Notes under the pieces: generated by a model
The model's input: only the letters and a program-made list of their open reading frames with translations
The model's database searches: none
What the model was told of the DNA's origin: nothing
Shown: piece after piece, positions 34,801 through 42,731 of the stretch
Numbering within the stretch: the first letter of the stretch is position 1
Layout of the letters: every line of letters starts with the position of its first letter
Translations under genes and position numbers: made by a program
Source: Halosimplex halophilum
GTDB taxonomy: Archaea; Halobacteriota; Halobacteria; Halobacteriales; Haloarculaceae
Assembly: GCF_004698125.1 (NCBI RefSeq)
Contig: NZ_SRHV01000005.1
Span: 124,001-188,000, forward strand
Length of the DNA: 64,000 bases
Direction: 5' to 3'

Positions 34801-35187
34801 CTACTTCCCGAGGATCGCACCGGTCACGACCATCAGGATCATCACCACGATGGACGCGAACGGATCGAGGTTACTCACGAGGTTCTGCACCTCGACGAAC
34901 GCGGCATGGGCGATCATCACGATCGACGTGACGGCGATAGTCAGCAACTCGACAACGTGGTAGTTGTCGGGGTTGCGAGTGTCCGAAGACGCGAAGATCA
35001 CCGCGAATGCCGCGAACGACACGGCCAGCGTCAGGAACTTGTACTGCGTCAGCAGCTCCACGATGTCGAGCATGAGTCCGGTTTGCACCAAGCCGACGAC
35101 GGCGAAGCCCATCAGGGCCAGCGCGGTCACGATGTTCAGCTCGCGGTAGGCGTCGAGCGCGCTACCCCTGCGACGACGGCTACTCAT
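34801..35187 (-). CDS. Pleolipovirus VP3-like small membrane protein
   Basis: A 128-residue protein with four hydrophobic segments (VTALALMGFAVVGLVQTGLML, FLTLAVSFAAFAVIFASS, VVELLTIAVTSIVMIAHAAF, ASIVVMILMVVTGAIL) and a basic N-terminus (SSRRRRG). Pleolipovirus VP3 is the abundant inner membrane protein of the virion, of this size and in this gene position, before the spike gene. Its ATG overlaps the upstream gene's TGA (35184-35187), so it is translationally coupled. Confidence 0.82.
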   Translation of the reverse strand: MSSRRRRGSALDAYRELNIVTALALMGFAVVGLVQTGLMLDIVELLTQYKFLTLAVSFAAFAVIFASSDTRNPDNYHVVELLTIAVTSIVMIAHAAFVEVQNLVSNLDPFASIVVMILMVVTGAILGK

Positions 35188-35516
35188 CGGCGGAACCTCG
35201 CTTCTTTGGGGTTGTAGGTCACCTCCTCGCCGTCGTCGTCCTCGAAGGACTCCTCCTCCTCCGAGACGCGGAGGGCCATCTGCGCTCCCTCGACCAGCTC
35301 GGCGATAAGTTGACGGCGGATGCCCGCGGTGATGTACGTGGGTCGGCCGTCGAGTTCCACGACACCGTTCCGGCCGGCGTTCGGGTTGAAGCTCGTGATG
35401 CGGCCGGTCACTTCGTCGCCCGGTTCGAGGTCGATCCAATCGGAATCACCGTCGTCGTTCGAGGTCTCCGGCTCAGGGAAGTCCTCGAACGACGAGGTTT
35501 CGTCATTAGTAGCCAT
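35184..35516 (-). CDS. Small acidic OB-fold-like provirus protein
   Basis: A 110-residue soluble protein, first of the virion operon. After an acidic stretch of about 28 residues comes LEPGDEVTGRITSFNPNAGR, NGVVELDGRPTYITAG and a helix IRRQLIAELVEG, a pattern typical of S1/OB-fold nucleic-acid-binding domains. In related viruses a small protein of unknown function occupies this place. A promoter with a TATA box (about 35545) is 30 bases upstream. Confidence 0.7.
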   Translation of the reverse strand: MATNDETSSFEDFPEPETSNDDGDSDWIDLEPGDEVTGRITSFNPNAGRNGVVELDGRPTYITAGIRRQLIAELVEGAQMALRVSEEEESFEDDDGEEVTYNPKEARFRR

Positions 35517-35532
35517 GCTACACTCGGAACAT

Positions 35533-35551
35533 CTAGCGCCACTAGTAAAAA
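35533..35551 (-). promoter_or_regulatory. Promoter of the provirus virion operon
   Basis: Minus-strand TTTTTTACTAG is a TATA-like sequence about 30 bases before ATG 35516, giving a nearly leaderless transcript. The inverted repeat CTAG-CGCCA-CTAG (35533-35545) overlaps it and may be an operator; CTAG is rare in haloarchaeal DNA. Confidence 0.5.
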
Positions 35552-35579
35552 ACGGGATTCGACCCCGGTGAAAGTGAAA

Positions 35580-37451
35580 TTAGCGGATACTACCATCAAA
35601 GCCCTGAGAATCTACTGAAACAGTTCCGATACCATCTGACACCGGAACGCGTTGAGCAGAAACAACCGAATCGACCACTTCAGGGTGTTTGATTCCGTGT
35701 TTCAGAAGGTATCCGGCCATCGACTCACCACCGAACATCGCCGTACCAGTTCGTTCGCAGCGCCAAAGAATCGAATCGGAATTCTCACAGCCGAGTTTCG
35801 TATTCCGAAGTAGTCTATCGATGTAGTCGACGGTTTCAACCATTTCGACGCCTGTACCGGCTGATGCAGGATATTCCTCTTCACCAACGGTGACGCTCTT
35901 GACCTGCCACTCGGGCGGACGGTCGAACGAGACTGGTTCGGACGGGTCGACGCCATGGTCAACCTCTTCGATTAGCTGTCGAGCATCGGGTGGCAACCCG
36001 AGCGCACCTATGATTTGAGTCGGTGTCGCGTCGGGGTAGCGTTCTAAGTACTGTTCGATTTGTTCCCGCTGACGCTTCTCCGTGGGTGTTTGCCCGACGG
36101 ATGCAGCAGCACGAGCCGACGGCCATCGGTCGCGCAGTTCACCCTCGCGGTCGAGGCCGCCGTCGGCAGCTGCGGGAGACTGATCACCGATTCGGGCAGC
36201 GGTCAGCGTTTGGTCCTGGTCGATTCCGTGGGGACTCCCGCACTTCGCGCATTCGAGGTCGACGCCGCGAGTAGACGACCGAACGACGCTCTCGCCGTGG
36301 TCGACGGACTGGTCAGACTGGTCAGACTCGTACCGCTGTTTGCAGGCGTCGGCGGTCGAAGCCCAACCGGCAGCGTCCGACCGGCTCTGTGTCTTCGCGT
36401 TCGCGGCGGTGACCGCCGCGGCCCACATGATGTATTCCTCCGACCGTTCGTGAAGGTCGAGCGGGTCGATAGATGCGTAATCCGCGACGTATTGGGCAGT
36501 ACTCTCCAGTTCCTCGGGTTCCTTGATTTCGACCGTGTCCACGTCGTCGGCGTTCGCGTCCCAGTCCTGAATGTCGAGATCGTGGGCATCGGCTCCAGCC
36601 CACTCGCACTCTTCGACGTGTTTCTCGATCACCGGCCGGAGGTCGTTCGGCGTGACCGGGCCGTCGACGACCAGGACGATATGGTCGTGGCCGTAGCAGC
36701 GGTTGATTCCGTACTCGCCGCGTTTGCCCGTATGCGGCTCCGAACGACGTTCATACTGCCAATCGTAACCGAGCGACCGCATGGTATTCCGTAGAGTATC
36801 GTAACAACTGTTCCAGCTACTCCGACGGACGGAGATGTGATCGACGGGTGCGACTCGTTCGCCGTCCGGCATCGAAGACGCGCTCGTCGTGAGGAGACAG
36901 ATATGCGGATCATCGTAGTTAGCTGTGGACGTACCACCAGAGGGCCGCTCACCGCCGGTTAGTTCACGAAGCCAGCCTTCCATCTGAGCGTAGTACTTCA
37001 TCTGATAGGAGGCGAACCAGCGGGTGACAGCTTCGACAGAGAACTCGGCGTATTCGGGGTCGCTGGGGCGTCCTTTTTCGAGATTTATTGTAGTTCGGCG
37101 GGTGTCTTCGTGGTCTTCGAGCATCTTTTCGACGGCTTCGCCCCAGTCGAAGGGAGTTCGGGCCACCAATTGCTGGCCGGTCACGTCGTCGTCGATCTCC
37201 CGAATCGCTTCACTGTGGAAGGGCTCGTAGTGTTCGCGGGTGTAGTCGCGGCGGAGGGATACGCCGTCGCGCTCGGTCAGCGGCAGCTGGGTCCGGTCGG
37301 GGTACTTCGCGTAGGACTCTGAGACCCTTTCGGCAGTCGTCGGTAACTCGCGCTCAGAATCGGCCGAGTTACCGGGTTGAGCCGGGGTTACAGAGTCTTT
37401 CGAGTTGGTTTGCCGAGAACCGCCGGTGTCGGTTGGGTCCTCCGTCGCCAT
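35580..37451 (-). CDS. rep: HUH-type rolling-circle replication initiator (Rep)
   Basis: A 623-residue replication protein. Motif I is ICLLTTSAS (about 184-192); motif II is GHDHIVLVVDG with His255 and His257 for the metal; motif III is QYVADY with Tyr321 and Tyr325 as nicking nucleophiles. A CxxC zinc knuckle starts at Cys401, and a C-terminal region of about 150 residues may bind DNA. The length and motif spacing match large Reps of haloarchaeal plasmids and pleolipoviruses. Its ATG directly precedes the stop of the upstream zinc-ribbon gene's frame (1-base gap). GC hairpins upstream (37530-37590) may be the origin. Confidence 0.85.
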   Translation of the reverse strand: MATEDPTDTGGSRQTNSKDSVTPAQPGNSADSERELPTTAERVSESYAKYPDRTQLPLTERDGVSLRRDYTREHYEPFHSEAIREIDDDVTGQQLVARTPFDWGEAVEKMLEDHEDTRRTTINLEKGRPSDPEYAEFSVEAVTRWFASYQMKYYAQMEGWLRELTGGERPSGGTSTANYDDPHICLLTTSASSMPDGERVAPVDHISVRRSSWNSCYDTLRNTMRSLGYDWQYERRSEPHTGKRGEYGINRCYGHDHIVLVVDGPVTPNDLRPVIEKHVEECEWAGADAHDLDIQDWDANADDVDTVEIKEPEELESTAQYVADYASIDPLDLHERSEEYIMWAAAVTAANAKTQSRSDAAGWASTADACKQRYESDQSDQSVDHGESVVRSSTRGVDLECAKCGSPHGIDQDQTLTAARIGDQSPAAADGGLDREGELRDRWPSARAAASVGQTPTEKRQREQIEQYLERYPDATPTQIIGALGLPPDARQLIEEVDHGVDPSEPVSFDRPPEWQVKSVTVGEEEYPASAGTGVEMVETVDYIDRLLRNTKLGCENSDSILWRCERTGTAMFGGESMAGYLLKHGIKHPEVVDSVVSAQRVPVSDGIGTVSVDSQGFDGSIR

Positions 37452-37754
37452 CTACAGTGAGTCAGAATCGAGAGCGAGCCAGTCGTCGTCGAGACCGCTA
37501 CCGCACCGCGACCGCACCGCATCACGATTCGCGCGCCTCCGGCGCGCGGTGCGCTGCGGGTCCTCGCTCGGGCCCCCATGGGAGGGGGCCGCTCTCTGCG
37601 GGTCCTTGCTTGTGGTGGGAGGGTCGTCAAGTAATGGAACGGAATGACAGGAACGGCATTCACGAGCCTGTGTCGGGGAGTCACCGATCCGGTTGATACA
37701 GGGTTCGCCGCAGATCCGGCAGGTGTACCACCGGAACGATTCCCAGTCGGTCAT
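37452..37754 (-). CDS. Provirus early zinc-ribbon protein
   Basis: A 100-residue protein. The N-terminal zinc ribbon is YTCRICGEPCINR ... ECRSCHSVPLL; the rest is basic and repetitive (SKDPQRAA and SEDPQRTA), encoded by a short DNA repeat with two GC-rich hairpins. It ends immediately before rep and begins with ATG overlapping the TGA of the small membrane gene (ATGA). Role unknown, probably nucleic-acid binding. Confidence 0.65.
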   Translation of the reverse strand: MTDWESFRWYTCRICGEPCINRIGDSPTQARECRSCHSVPLLDDPPTTSKDPQRAAPSHGGPSEDPQRTARRRRANRDAVRSRCGSGLDDDWLALDSDSL

Positions 37755-37921
37755 CGCGGATCACCGTCCTGGACCTGACCGATTTGCTGCTGAAAGCCGG
37801 TGCTGAGGGCATTGACTGCCCGGCTGAGCCAGATGTAGGGGAATAGAACGAGGACAAGACAGCCGACCAAGAAGTAGCACGTCAGGGTGAACGCGAGTCG
37901 GCGGAGAAAGGAGGCAGTCAC
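37751..37921 (-). CDS. Provirus small membrane protein (56 residues, GTG start)
   Basis: A 56-residue peptide with one clear transmembrane segment (LAFTLTCYFLVGCLVLVLFP) followed by IWLSRAVNALSTGFQQQIGQ. The GTG start overlaps the TGA of the previous small gene (GTGA), and its own TGA overlaps the next ATG. The chain of overlaps is the main evidence that it is translated. Function unknown. Confidence 0.65.
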   Translation of the reverse strand: MTASFLRRLAFTLTCYFLVGCLVLVLFPYIWLSRAVNALSTGFQQQIGQVQDGDPR

Positions 37922-38082
37922 GACTGACCACCTCGGACTGAAGAGTCGGTATCGACCGACTCGATAGCCTCACGAACTTCCCGGTCTGTCGCGCCGTCCT
38001 CGACGAGCCACGACGCGGGGATAAATTCGTTCGGAGGGTACGGCCATTCTTCAGCTGAGGGACCGCGACGATCTCCCGTCAC
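37918..38082 (-). CDS. Provirus small acidic protein (54 residues, GTG start)
   Basis: A 54-residue protein, EEWPYPPNEFIPASWLVEDG then ATDREVREAIESVDTDSS, resembling a short helix-turn-helix or adaptor fragment. The GTG start overlaps the TGA of the HNH-like gene, and the end overlaps the GTG of the membrane gene, all by 4 nt. Supported by this tight coupling rather than by homology. Confidence 0.6.
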   Translation of the reverse strand: MTGDRRGPSAEEWPYPPNEFIPASWLVEDGATDREVREAIESVDTDSSVRGGQS

Positions 38083-38339
38083 GGAAGCGCACCCCCGTTC
38101 AGGTGATAGTCCGCGTGCGGCTCCGGTTCGCGGGCTTCGAGGTTACCGGGGCGGTTGTTCCAGCGGTCGTGATCCGTGTGATGGACCTCCAGGTGTGACC
38201 AGAGGTCGTCGATCTCGCCGTGGGCGTAGGCGGTCAGCCGGTGGAGGTAGAGATAGCGGTCGTGGCCGGCCTCCGAATCCCACACTCGGATGCGCGGGTA
38301 GTGGTCGACGGCAAACTCGACGCGGGGGCCGACGATCAT
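38079..38339 (-). CDS. HNH-endonuclease-like provirus protein
   Basis: An 86-residue protein with a compact HNH/beta-beta-alpha-metal signature: LYLHRLTAYAHGEI, then HLEVHHTDHDRWNNRPGNLE and HADYHLNG. Small HNH proteins are frequent in haloarchaeal viruses and may nick DNA in replication or act as homing-type nucleases. First gene of the early leftward operon next to the attachment site. ATG 38339 (MIVGPRVEF) begins the domain; an upstream ATG at 38390 adds a non-domain stretch lying over an inverted repeat. Confidence 0.75.
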   Translation of the reverse strand: MIVGPRVEFAVDHYPRIRVWDSEAGHDRYLYLHRLTAYAHGEIDDLWSHLEVHHTDHDRWNNRPGNLEAREPEPHADYHLNGGALP

Positions 38340-38507
38340 GCCGACCACCTCTCGACAATGAGATTCGCCAGACAGCGGAGGGGGCCACACGTGATGTGTG
38401 TGGAATCCGAATTCCGAGTTTCGGGAGAGAATAGCGTACCGCTAGAATACGGTTCAGAGCGCGCTTCTACGGAATACTCAGCTAGAAGTCCTAAACGTGC
38501 AGTATTC
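38340..38507. promoter_or_regulatory. Provirus early control region with inverted repeats
   Basis: Between the HNH-like gene and the attachment site. It contains CCACAC-GTGATGT-GTGTGG (38385-38403) and an overlapping GGAAT-CCGA-ATTCC (38402-38415). The CCACAC/GTGG arms resemble those of TTCCACACGGTGGAA in front of the repressor gene, so both may be bound by one provirus regulator. Confidence 0.5.
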
Positions 38508-38524
38508 GCACGGGCACGGTGGGA
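38508..38524. repeat. Right attachment site inside tRNA-Arg
   Basis: GCACGGGCACGGTGGGA, identical to 27273-27289. It covers the tRNA 3' end: acceptor 3' strand, discriminator and the start of the T-arm. The tRNA remains whole on this side. Confidence 0.9.
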
Positions 38525-38585
38525 TTTGAACCCACGGCCGTCGGATTAGAAGTCCGACGCTCTTTCCGGACTGAGCTACGTGCCC
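38511..38585 (-). tRNA. tRNA-Arg (anticodon UCU)
   Basis: A 75-nt cloverleaf on the minus strand: acceptor GGGCACG/CGTGCCC with discriminator G, D-stem GCTC/GAGC, anticodon stem TCGGA/TCCGA with loop CTTCTAA (anticodon TCT), and T-arm GTGGG-TTCAAAT-CCCAC. CCA is not encoded and no intron is seen. A TATA-like CTTTTTACG lies about 28 bases upstream (38608-38617). Target of provirus integration. Confidence 0.96.
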
Positions 38586-38673
38586 CGTGTCTCGGGTTGG
38601 ACGGCCGCGCGTAAAAAGCGGCCCGGGTTCAGTTGCGGGGGCCAAACGGACCCCTGACCGGGTTAGCGGCCAG

Positions 38674-40098
38674 TCACCGGTTCAGCGTGTGGATCGCTTC
38701 GCCGAGCGCGTTGGCGCAGGCCTCGCCGACGGCCTCGGAGAGGGTGGGGTGGGTGTGGATGGTCGCGGCCACGTCCGCCAGTTGCGCGCCCATCTCGACG
38801 GCCAGCGCGAGTTCGGCGACGAGTTCGGAGGCCTCGGGGGCGACGACCTGGGCACCGAGGAGGAAGCCGCTGTCGCCGTCGCCGACGACGCGGACGAACC
38901 CCTCGTCCTCGCCGAGCGTGAGCGCGCGGCCGTTCGCCCGGAGCGGGAACTGCCCGACGACGGGGTCGAAGCCGGCCTCCTCGGCCTCCGCCTCGGTCAT
39001 CCCGACGGTGCCGATCTCGGGGTCGGTGAACACGGCGGCGGGGATCGCCTGGTGGTCCAGTGCGGCGGGTTCGCCGGCGATGACTCCTGCGGCGACCTCC
39101 CCCTCGGCGCTGGCCTTGTGGGCGAGCATCGGCTCGCCGGCCACGTCGCCGACGGCGAAGACGTGGTCCACGTCCGTCCGGGCCTCGTGGTCGGTTTCGA
39201 GGAAGCCGTCCTCGTTGGGTTCCAGTCCCACGGCGTCCAGATTGAGGGTGTCCGTGACGGGCTGGCGGCCGACGGCGACGAGACACTTCTCTGCGCCGAA
39301 CTCCGCGATCTCGCCGTCCTCGTTCTCGGTGCGGACGGTGATGCCGTCGCCGGCTTCCTCCCAGCTATCGGCGGCCTGGCCGAAGTGGAAGTCGACGCCG
39401 AGGTCCGCGGCGCGCTCGCGGACGACGCGGGCCACGTCGTCCTCGTAGCCCGGCAGGGCGTCGTCCAGCATCTCCACGACGGTCACGTCACAGCCCAGTT
39501 TCTGGTAGACCGTCGAGAGCTCCATGCCGATGTAGCCGGCGCCGACGACGACCATGCTTTCGGGGACGGCGTCCAGATCGAGCGCCGCGCGCGAGGAGAG
39601 GATATGCTCGCCGTCGAACTCGAACCCCGGCACCTCGATGGGTCGCGACCCCGTGGCGACGATGGCGTGCTCGAACTCGATGGTCTCGGCGCCCTGGCCC
39701 TCGCCGCCGTGGACGATGCGGGCGCGGTCCTCGCCGGCGAACTCCGCGCGGCCGGAGACGAGGTTGACGCCCGCGGCCTTGCAGAGCTTCTCGACGCCGC
39801 CGGTCAACTGGTCGACGACGCCGTCCTTCCACTCGACCATCCCCTGCAGGTCCACCGCGGGGTCGGCGTAGATGCCCATGTGCTCGGCGTCGCCCGCGTC
39901 GTGGGCGATGTCCGTCGCGGAGATCATCGCCTTCGAGGGGATACAGCCGTAGTTCAGGCAGGTGCCGCCGTAGGCGTCCTTCTCGACGAGGGTCACGTCC
40001 AGGTCGAGCTGCCCGGCGCGGATGGCGGCGACGTAGCCGCCCGGTCCCCCGCCGATGACCAGTACGTCAGTTCCGGTTGTCACGTCTCCGACGACCAT
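38674..40098 (-). CDS. lpdA: Dihydrolipoyl dehydrogenase (E3)
   Basis: A 474-residue flavoenzyme reoxidising dihydrolipoamide on E2 and passing electrons to NAD+. FAD site GGGPGG (16-21), redox disulfide Cys47/Cys52 in GGTCLNYGCIPSK, second dinucleotide site VVGAGYIGMELSTVYQKLG, ATG SRP loop, FAVGDVAGEPMLAHKA, and the C-terminal catalytic His-Glu in HTHPTLSEAVGEA. It is the E3 of the adjacent oxo-acid dehydrogenase cluster but is separated from pdhC by one opposite-strand membrane gene. ATG at 40098. Confidence 0.97.
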   Translation of the reverse strand: MVVGDVTTGTDVLVIGGGPGGYVAAIRAGQLDLDVTLVEKDAYGGTCLNYGCIPSKAMISATDIAHDAGDAEHMGIYADPAVDLQGMVEWKDGVVDQLTGGVEKLCKAAGVNLVSGRAEFAGEDRARIVHGGEGQGAETIEFEHAIVATGSRPIEVPGFEFDGEHILSSRAALDLDAVPESMVVVGAGYIGMELSTVYQKLGCDVTVVEMLDDALPGYEDDVARVVRERAADLGVDFHFGQAADSWEEAGDGITVRTENEDGEIAEFGAEKCLVAVGRQPVTDTLNLDAVGLEPNEDGFLETDHEARTDVDHVFAVGDVAGEPMLAHKASAEGEVAAGVIAGEPAALDHQAIPAAVFTDPEIGTVGMTEAEAEEAGFDPVVGQFPLRANGRALTLGEDEGFVRVVGDGDSGFLLGAQVVAPEASELVAELALAVEMGAQLADVAATIHTHPTLSEAVGEACANALGEAIHTLNR

Positions 40099-40387
40099 TG
40101 TCGGAGGGTGGAGTGCCCGGCTAAAAAGAGGCGGGTGTGCGCGCCGGCCCCGCCCCGTTCCGACCGCGCGCCGGCCCGCGCGACCCCGGGCTCGACCGGC
40201 GGCGGTTGCAGTCGCAGGCCCGCGACGGATGTCGGGTTCGGAGCCGACGGCCGGCCGCGGTCCCGGCGCGATCCCCCCGGAACGGACCGGTCGGTAGCGC
40301 GACGCTCGCCGGCGATTATTGCCATCGAGGCTCGCAACGCAAGGGTCTTATACCGGAATCGTGGACCGGGAGATAGACGAGGTTCGC

Positions 40388-41020
40388 ATGAGCGGAAACT
40401 CGACGGACGGATCGGACGACCCGCCCGAGGACCCCATCCTCCAGCGGGTGCTGAGCGACTCGGCGTACGACCGGGTCCGGATCGAACGGTTCTCACACTT
40501 CAAACAGCCGGTCCCGCAGAAGCTGCTGGTCCAGTCGCTTCTGGTGAGCGCGCTTGCGCTGGCGCTCCCGCTGTACCTGCTGTACCCGGCGAGCGCGGCG
40601 TCGTACCTGCCGACGGCCGACCCCGCGGTGGCCTCCCCGGTCGTCCTCGTGGTCGGGCTGTTCGCGCTCGTCCTCGAACTCGGAACGGCGGCGCTTTTGG
40701 TCGGCGTCGTCGTCTCGCGGGCGCGCAACGAACCGCTGACCGAACGGAAGGCCGAGCGGCTGTTCACGGCCGAGACGTTCGCCACCTACGTCGGCTTCGG
40801 CACCGGCGGGCTGGCGACGCTCGCGACCGTCGGCCTCCTCGCGCTCGGGCTCGGCGGCGAACCGATGCTCGCGTCGTACGTCGAGACGGCCAGCGAGGGC
40901 CCGTTCCGCCGGAGCGGCCTCGGTGTCTCCGTCCGGACGTTCGCGACGGCGGCCGTCCTCGGCGCCGTCGCCGTCACCCTCGCCCACCGGTACACCGAGT
41001 CGCTGCTCGCGGACCTCTGA
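40388..41020 (+). CDS. Haloarchaeal membrane protein, function unknown
   Basis: A 210-residue protein with an acidic cytoplasmic N-terminus (about 45 residues, including RVRIERFSHFKQPVPQKLL) and four hydrophobic segments near 47-67, 80-106, 132-152 and 180-198. No family motif is recognised. It lies between lpdA and pdhC in the opposite direction, with its stop 1 base from the pdhC stop. A TATA-like TCTTATACC lies about 40 bases before ATG 40388; an earlier in-frame codon at 40319 precedes that TATA box and is rejected. Confidence 0.7.
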   Translation: MSGNSTDGSDDPPEDPILQRVLSDSAYDRVRIERFSHFKQPVPQKLLVQSLLVSALALALPLYLLYPASAASYLPTADPAVASPVVLVVGLFALVLELGTAALLVGVVVSRARNEPLTERKAERLFTAETFATYVGFGTGGLATLATVGLLALGLGGEPMLASYVETASEGPFRRSGLGVSVRTFATAAVLGAVAVTLAHRYTESLLADL

Positions 41021-41021
41021 A

Positions 41022-42728
41022 CTACTCCAGGAGCAGCAGCGTCGGGTCTTCGAGGTACTCCTTGAGCGTGTTGACGAACCGCGCGGCGTCGGCGCCGTCG
41101 ATCACCCGGTGGTCGACCGACAGCGAGAGGGTCAGCACGTCCCGCGCCACGACCTCGCCGTCGACCGCCATCGGTCGTTCCTCGATGGCGCCGAGTCCGA
41201 GGATCGCCGTCTCGGGGTAGTTGATGATCGGCGTGGCGTACTCGCCGCCGATGGCCCCGAAGTTGGTGATCGTGAACGTGCCGCCCTGCATCTCCTCGCG
41301 GCTGACCGACCGCTCACGACACTTCGCGACGAGTTCGTTCGCCTCCGAGGCGAGCTGTAGCAGGCTCTTCCCGTCGACGTCGTCGACGACCGGAACCATC
41401 AGGCCCGCGTCGGTGGCGGTCGCCACGCCGATATTCCGGTCGCCCCTGAAGACGATCTCCTCGTTGTCCTCGTCGAGTTGCGAGTTGAGCACCGGGTGCT
41501 CGTCCAGCGCGGCGGCGACGGCCTTCATCACGAACGGGACGTAGGTGAGCTTCACGCCCCGCTCCTCGGCCCGTTCCTTGAGCTTCTCCCGCGTCTCCAC
41601 GAGCGCGGTGGCGTCGACCTTGTCGTGGTGGGTGACGTGGGGCGCGGTGAACTTCGCGCGCTCCATCGCCTGCCCGATGGTCTTGCGGACGCCCCGGTAG
41701 GGTTCGCGGCGGTCGCCCTCCGCCGCGTCGACCGTCCGGGCGGCGTCGCTCTCGGCCGCCCCCGCCGGTTCGGCGCCCGCGACGGGTTCGGCCTCGGTAT
41801 CGCCGGCGCTCTCGGCCTCGGCGAGCGCCTCGGCGTCGGCCTGCTGGGCTTGCTTCTGGGCCTCGGCGTACTCGCGGACGGCGGCCTCGTCGACGAACGC
41901 CCGGCCGTCGCGCACCTCGTCGGTCGGCACGTCGTCGATGTCGACGCCCAGCTCGTCGGCGACCTTCCGGGTGGCCGGCGCGGCCAGCGTCCGCTCGCGC
42001 CCCGCGGCCTCGACGGAGGTCGCCCCGGCCCCGGCTCCGCCGGCGCTCTCGCCGTCGTCGACGCGGGAGACCGCCGACTTCAGCCCGTCGCCCACGCTCG
42101 ATCTGCCGTCGCCGGACTCGCCGTCGTCGATCCGCGAGACGGCGGACTTGAGCTGTTTGCCGTCGTCGCTCTCGCTCCCGGCGGAGTCGCTCCCCCCGGT
42201 GCTGCCCGCGTCGTCCTCGGCCGCGGCGCGCACGTCGGCCTCGGTGACCCGGCCGCCGGGGCCGGACCCGTCGACCGCGGCGATGTCGACGCCGAGTTCG
42301 CGGGCGAGCCGCCGCGCGCTCGGCGCTGCGAAGACGCGGCCGCCCTTGCCGTTGACCGACGACTCCGCGGTCTCGGCGGCTGTGGCCCCGGTCTCACCCG
42401 ACGACTCCGGGGCGGTCGCTCCCGCGTCGACCGCCTCGCCGGACGATTCGCTGTCGTCCGCCTCGGCCGCTGCCTCCGCCGGTTCCTCGCCCTCCACGTC
42501 GAAGGTGATGATGACCTCGCCGACCGGGACCACGTCGCCGGGCTCGGCGAGCAGCTCGCGGACGGTGCCGTTCACCGGGGCGGGCACGTCGACGACGGCC
42601 TTGTCGGTCTCGACCTCGGCGACGACCTGGTCCTCCGTGACCTGGTCGCCGGGCTCGACGTGCCACTCCAGCAGTTCGCCCTCGGCGACGCCCTCTCCCA
42701 CGTCGGGGAGCTTGAACTCGCGGACCAT
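41022..42728 (-). CDS. pdhC: 2-oxoacid dehydrogenase dihydrolipoamide acyltransferase (E2), two E3-binding domains
   Basis: A 568-residue E2 core. Lipoyl domain with the modified Lys in EVETDKAVVDVPAP (about 40-53). Two peripheral-subunit-binding domains: FAAPSARRLARELGVDIAAV near 133 and LAAPATRKVADELGVDIDDV near 243. Between them an Ala/Ser/Gly linker repeats LKSAVSR(I/V)DDGES. The acyltransferase domain starts near 345 (REPYRGVRKTIGQAMERAKF) and ends with the catalytic LSLSVDHRVIDGADAARF. In a typical E2 only one binding domain is present. The gene follows pdhB after 3 bases. In haloarchaea the physiological oxo-acid is unresolved; branched-chain acids or pyruvate are options. Confidence 0.95.
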   Translation of the reverse strand: MVREFKLPDVGEGVAEGELLEWHVEPGDQVTEDQVVAEVETDKAVVDVPAPVNGTVRELLAEPGDVVPVGEVIITFDVEGEEPAEAAAEADDSESSGEAVDAGATAPESSGETGATAAETAESSVNGKGGRVFAAPSARRLARELGVDIAAVDGSGPGGRVTEADVRAAAEDDAGSTGGSDSAGSESDDGKQLKSAVSRIDDGESGDGRSSVGDGLKSAVSRVDDGESAGGAGAGATSVEAAGRERTLAAPATRKVADELGVDIDDVPTDEVRDGRAFVDEAAVREYAEAQKQAQQADAEALAEAESAGDTEAEPVAGAEPAGAAESDAARTVDAAEGDRREPYRGVRKTIGQAMERAKFTAPHVTHHDKVDATALVETREKLKERAEERGVKLTYVPFVMKAVAAALDEHPVLNSQLDEDNEEIVFRGDRNIGVATATDAGLMVPVVDDVDGKSLLQLASEANELVAKCRERSVSREEMQGGTFTITNFGAIGGEYATPIINYPETAILGLGAIEERPMAVDGEVVARDVLTLSLSVDHRVIDGADAARFVNTLKEYLEDPTLLLLE

Positions 42729-42731
42729 GGC

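Larger units (their letters stand above)
27273..38524. mobile_element. Integrated pleolipovirus-like provirus in tRNA-Arg(UCU)
   Basis: About 11.2 kb between 17-bp direct repeats, one inside the intact tRNA-Arg gene. The integrase lies just inside the far end. The leftward gene order Rep, small acidic protein, VP3-like, spike, ORF6-like, ORF7-like and VP8-like NTPase is the conserved pleolipovirus core. Temperate members such as SNJ2 also carry an integrase and use tRNA genes. All hallmark genes are intact, so the element may still excise. The 29.4-30.7 kb part is much more AT-rich than the rest. Confidence 0.88.

Noticed and set aside
37761-37973. 70-codon minus-strand frame
   Set aside because: The alternative frame with GTG starts gives two small proteins with exact 4-nt overlaps and a clear membrane helix, which explains the DNA better.
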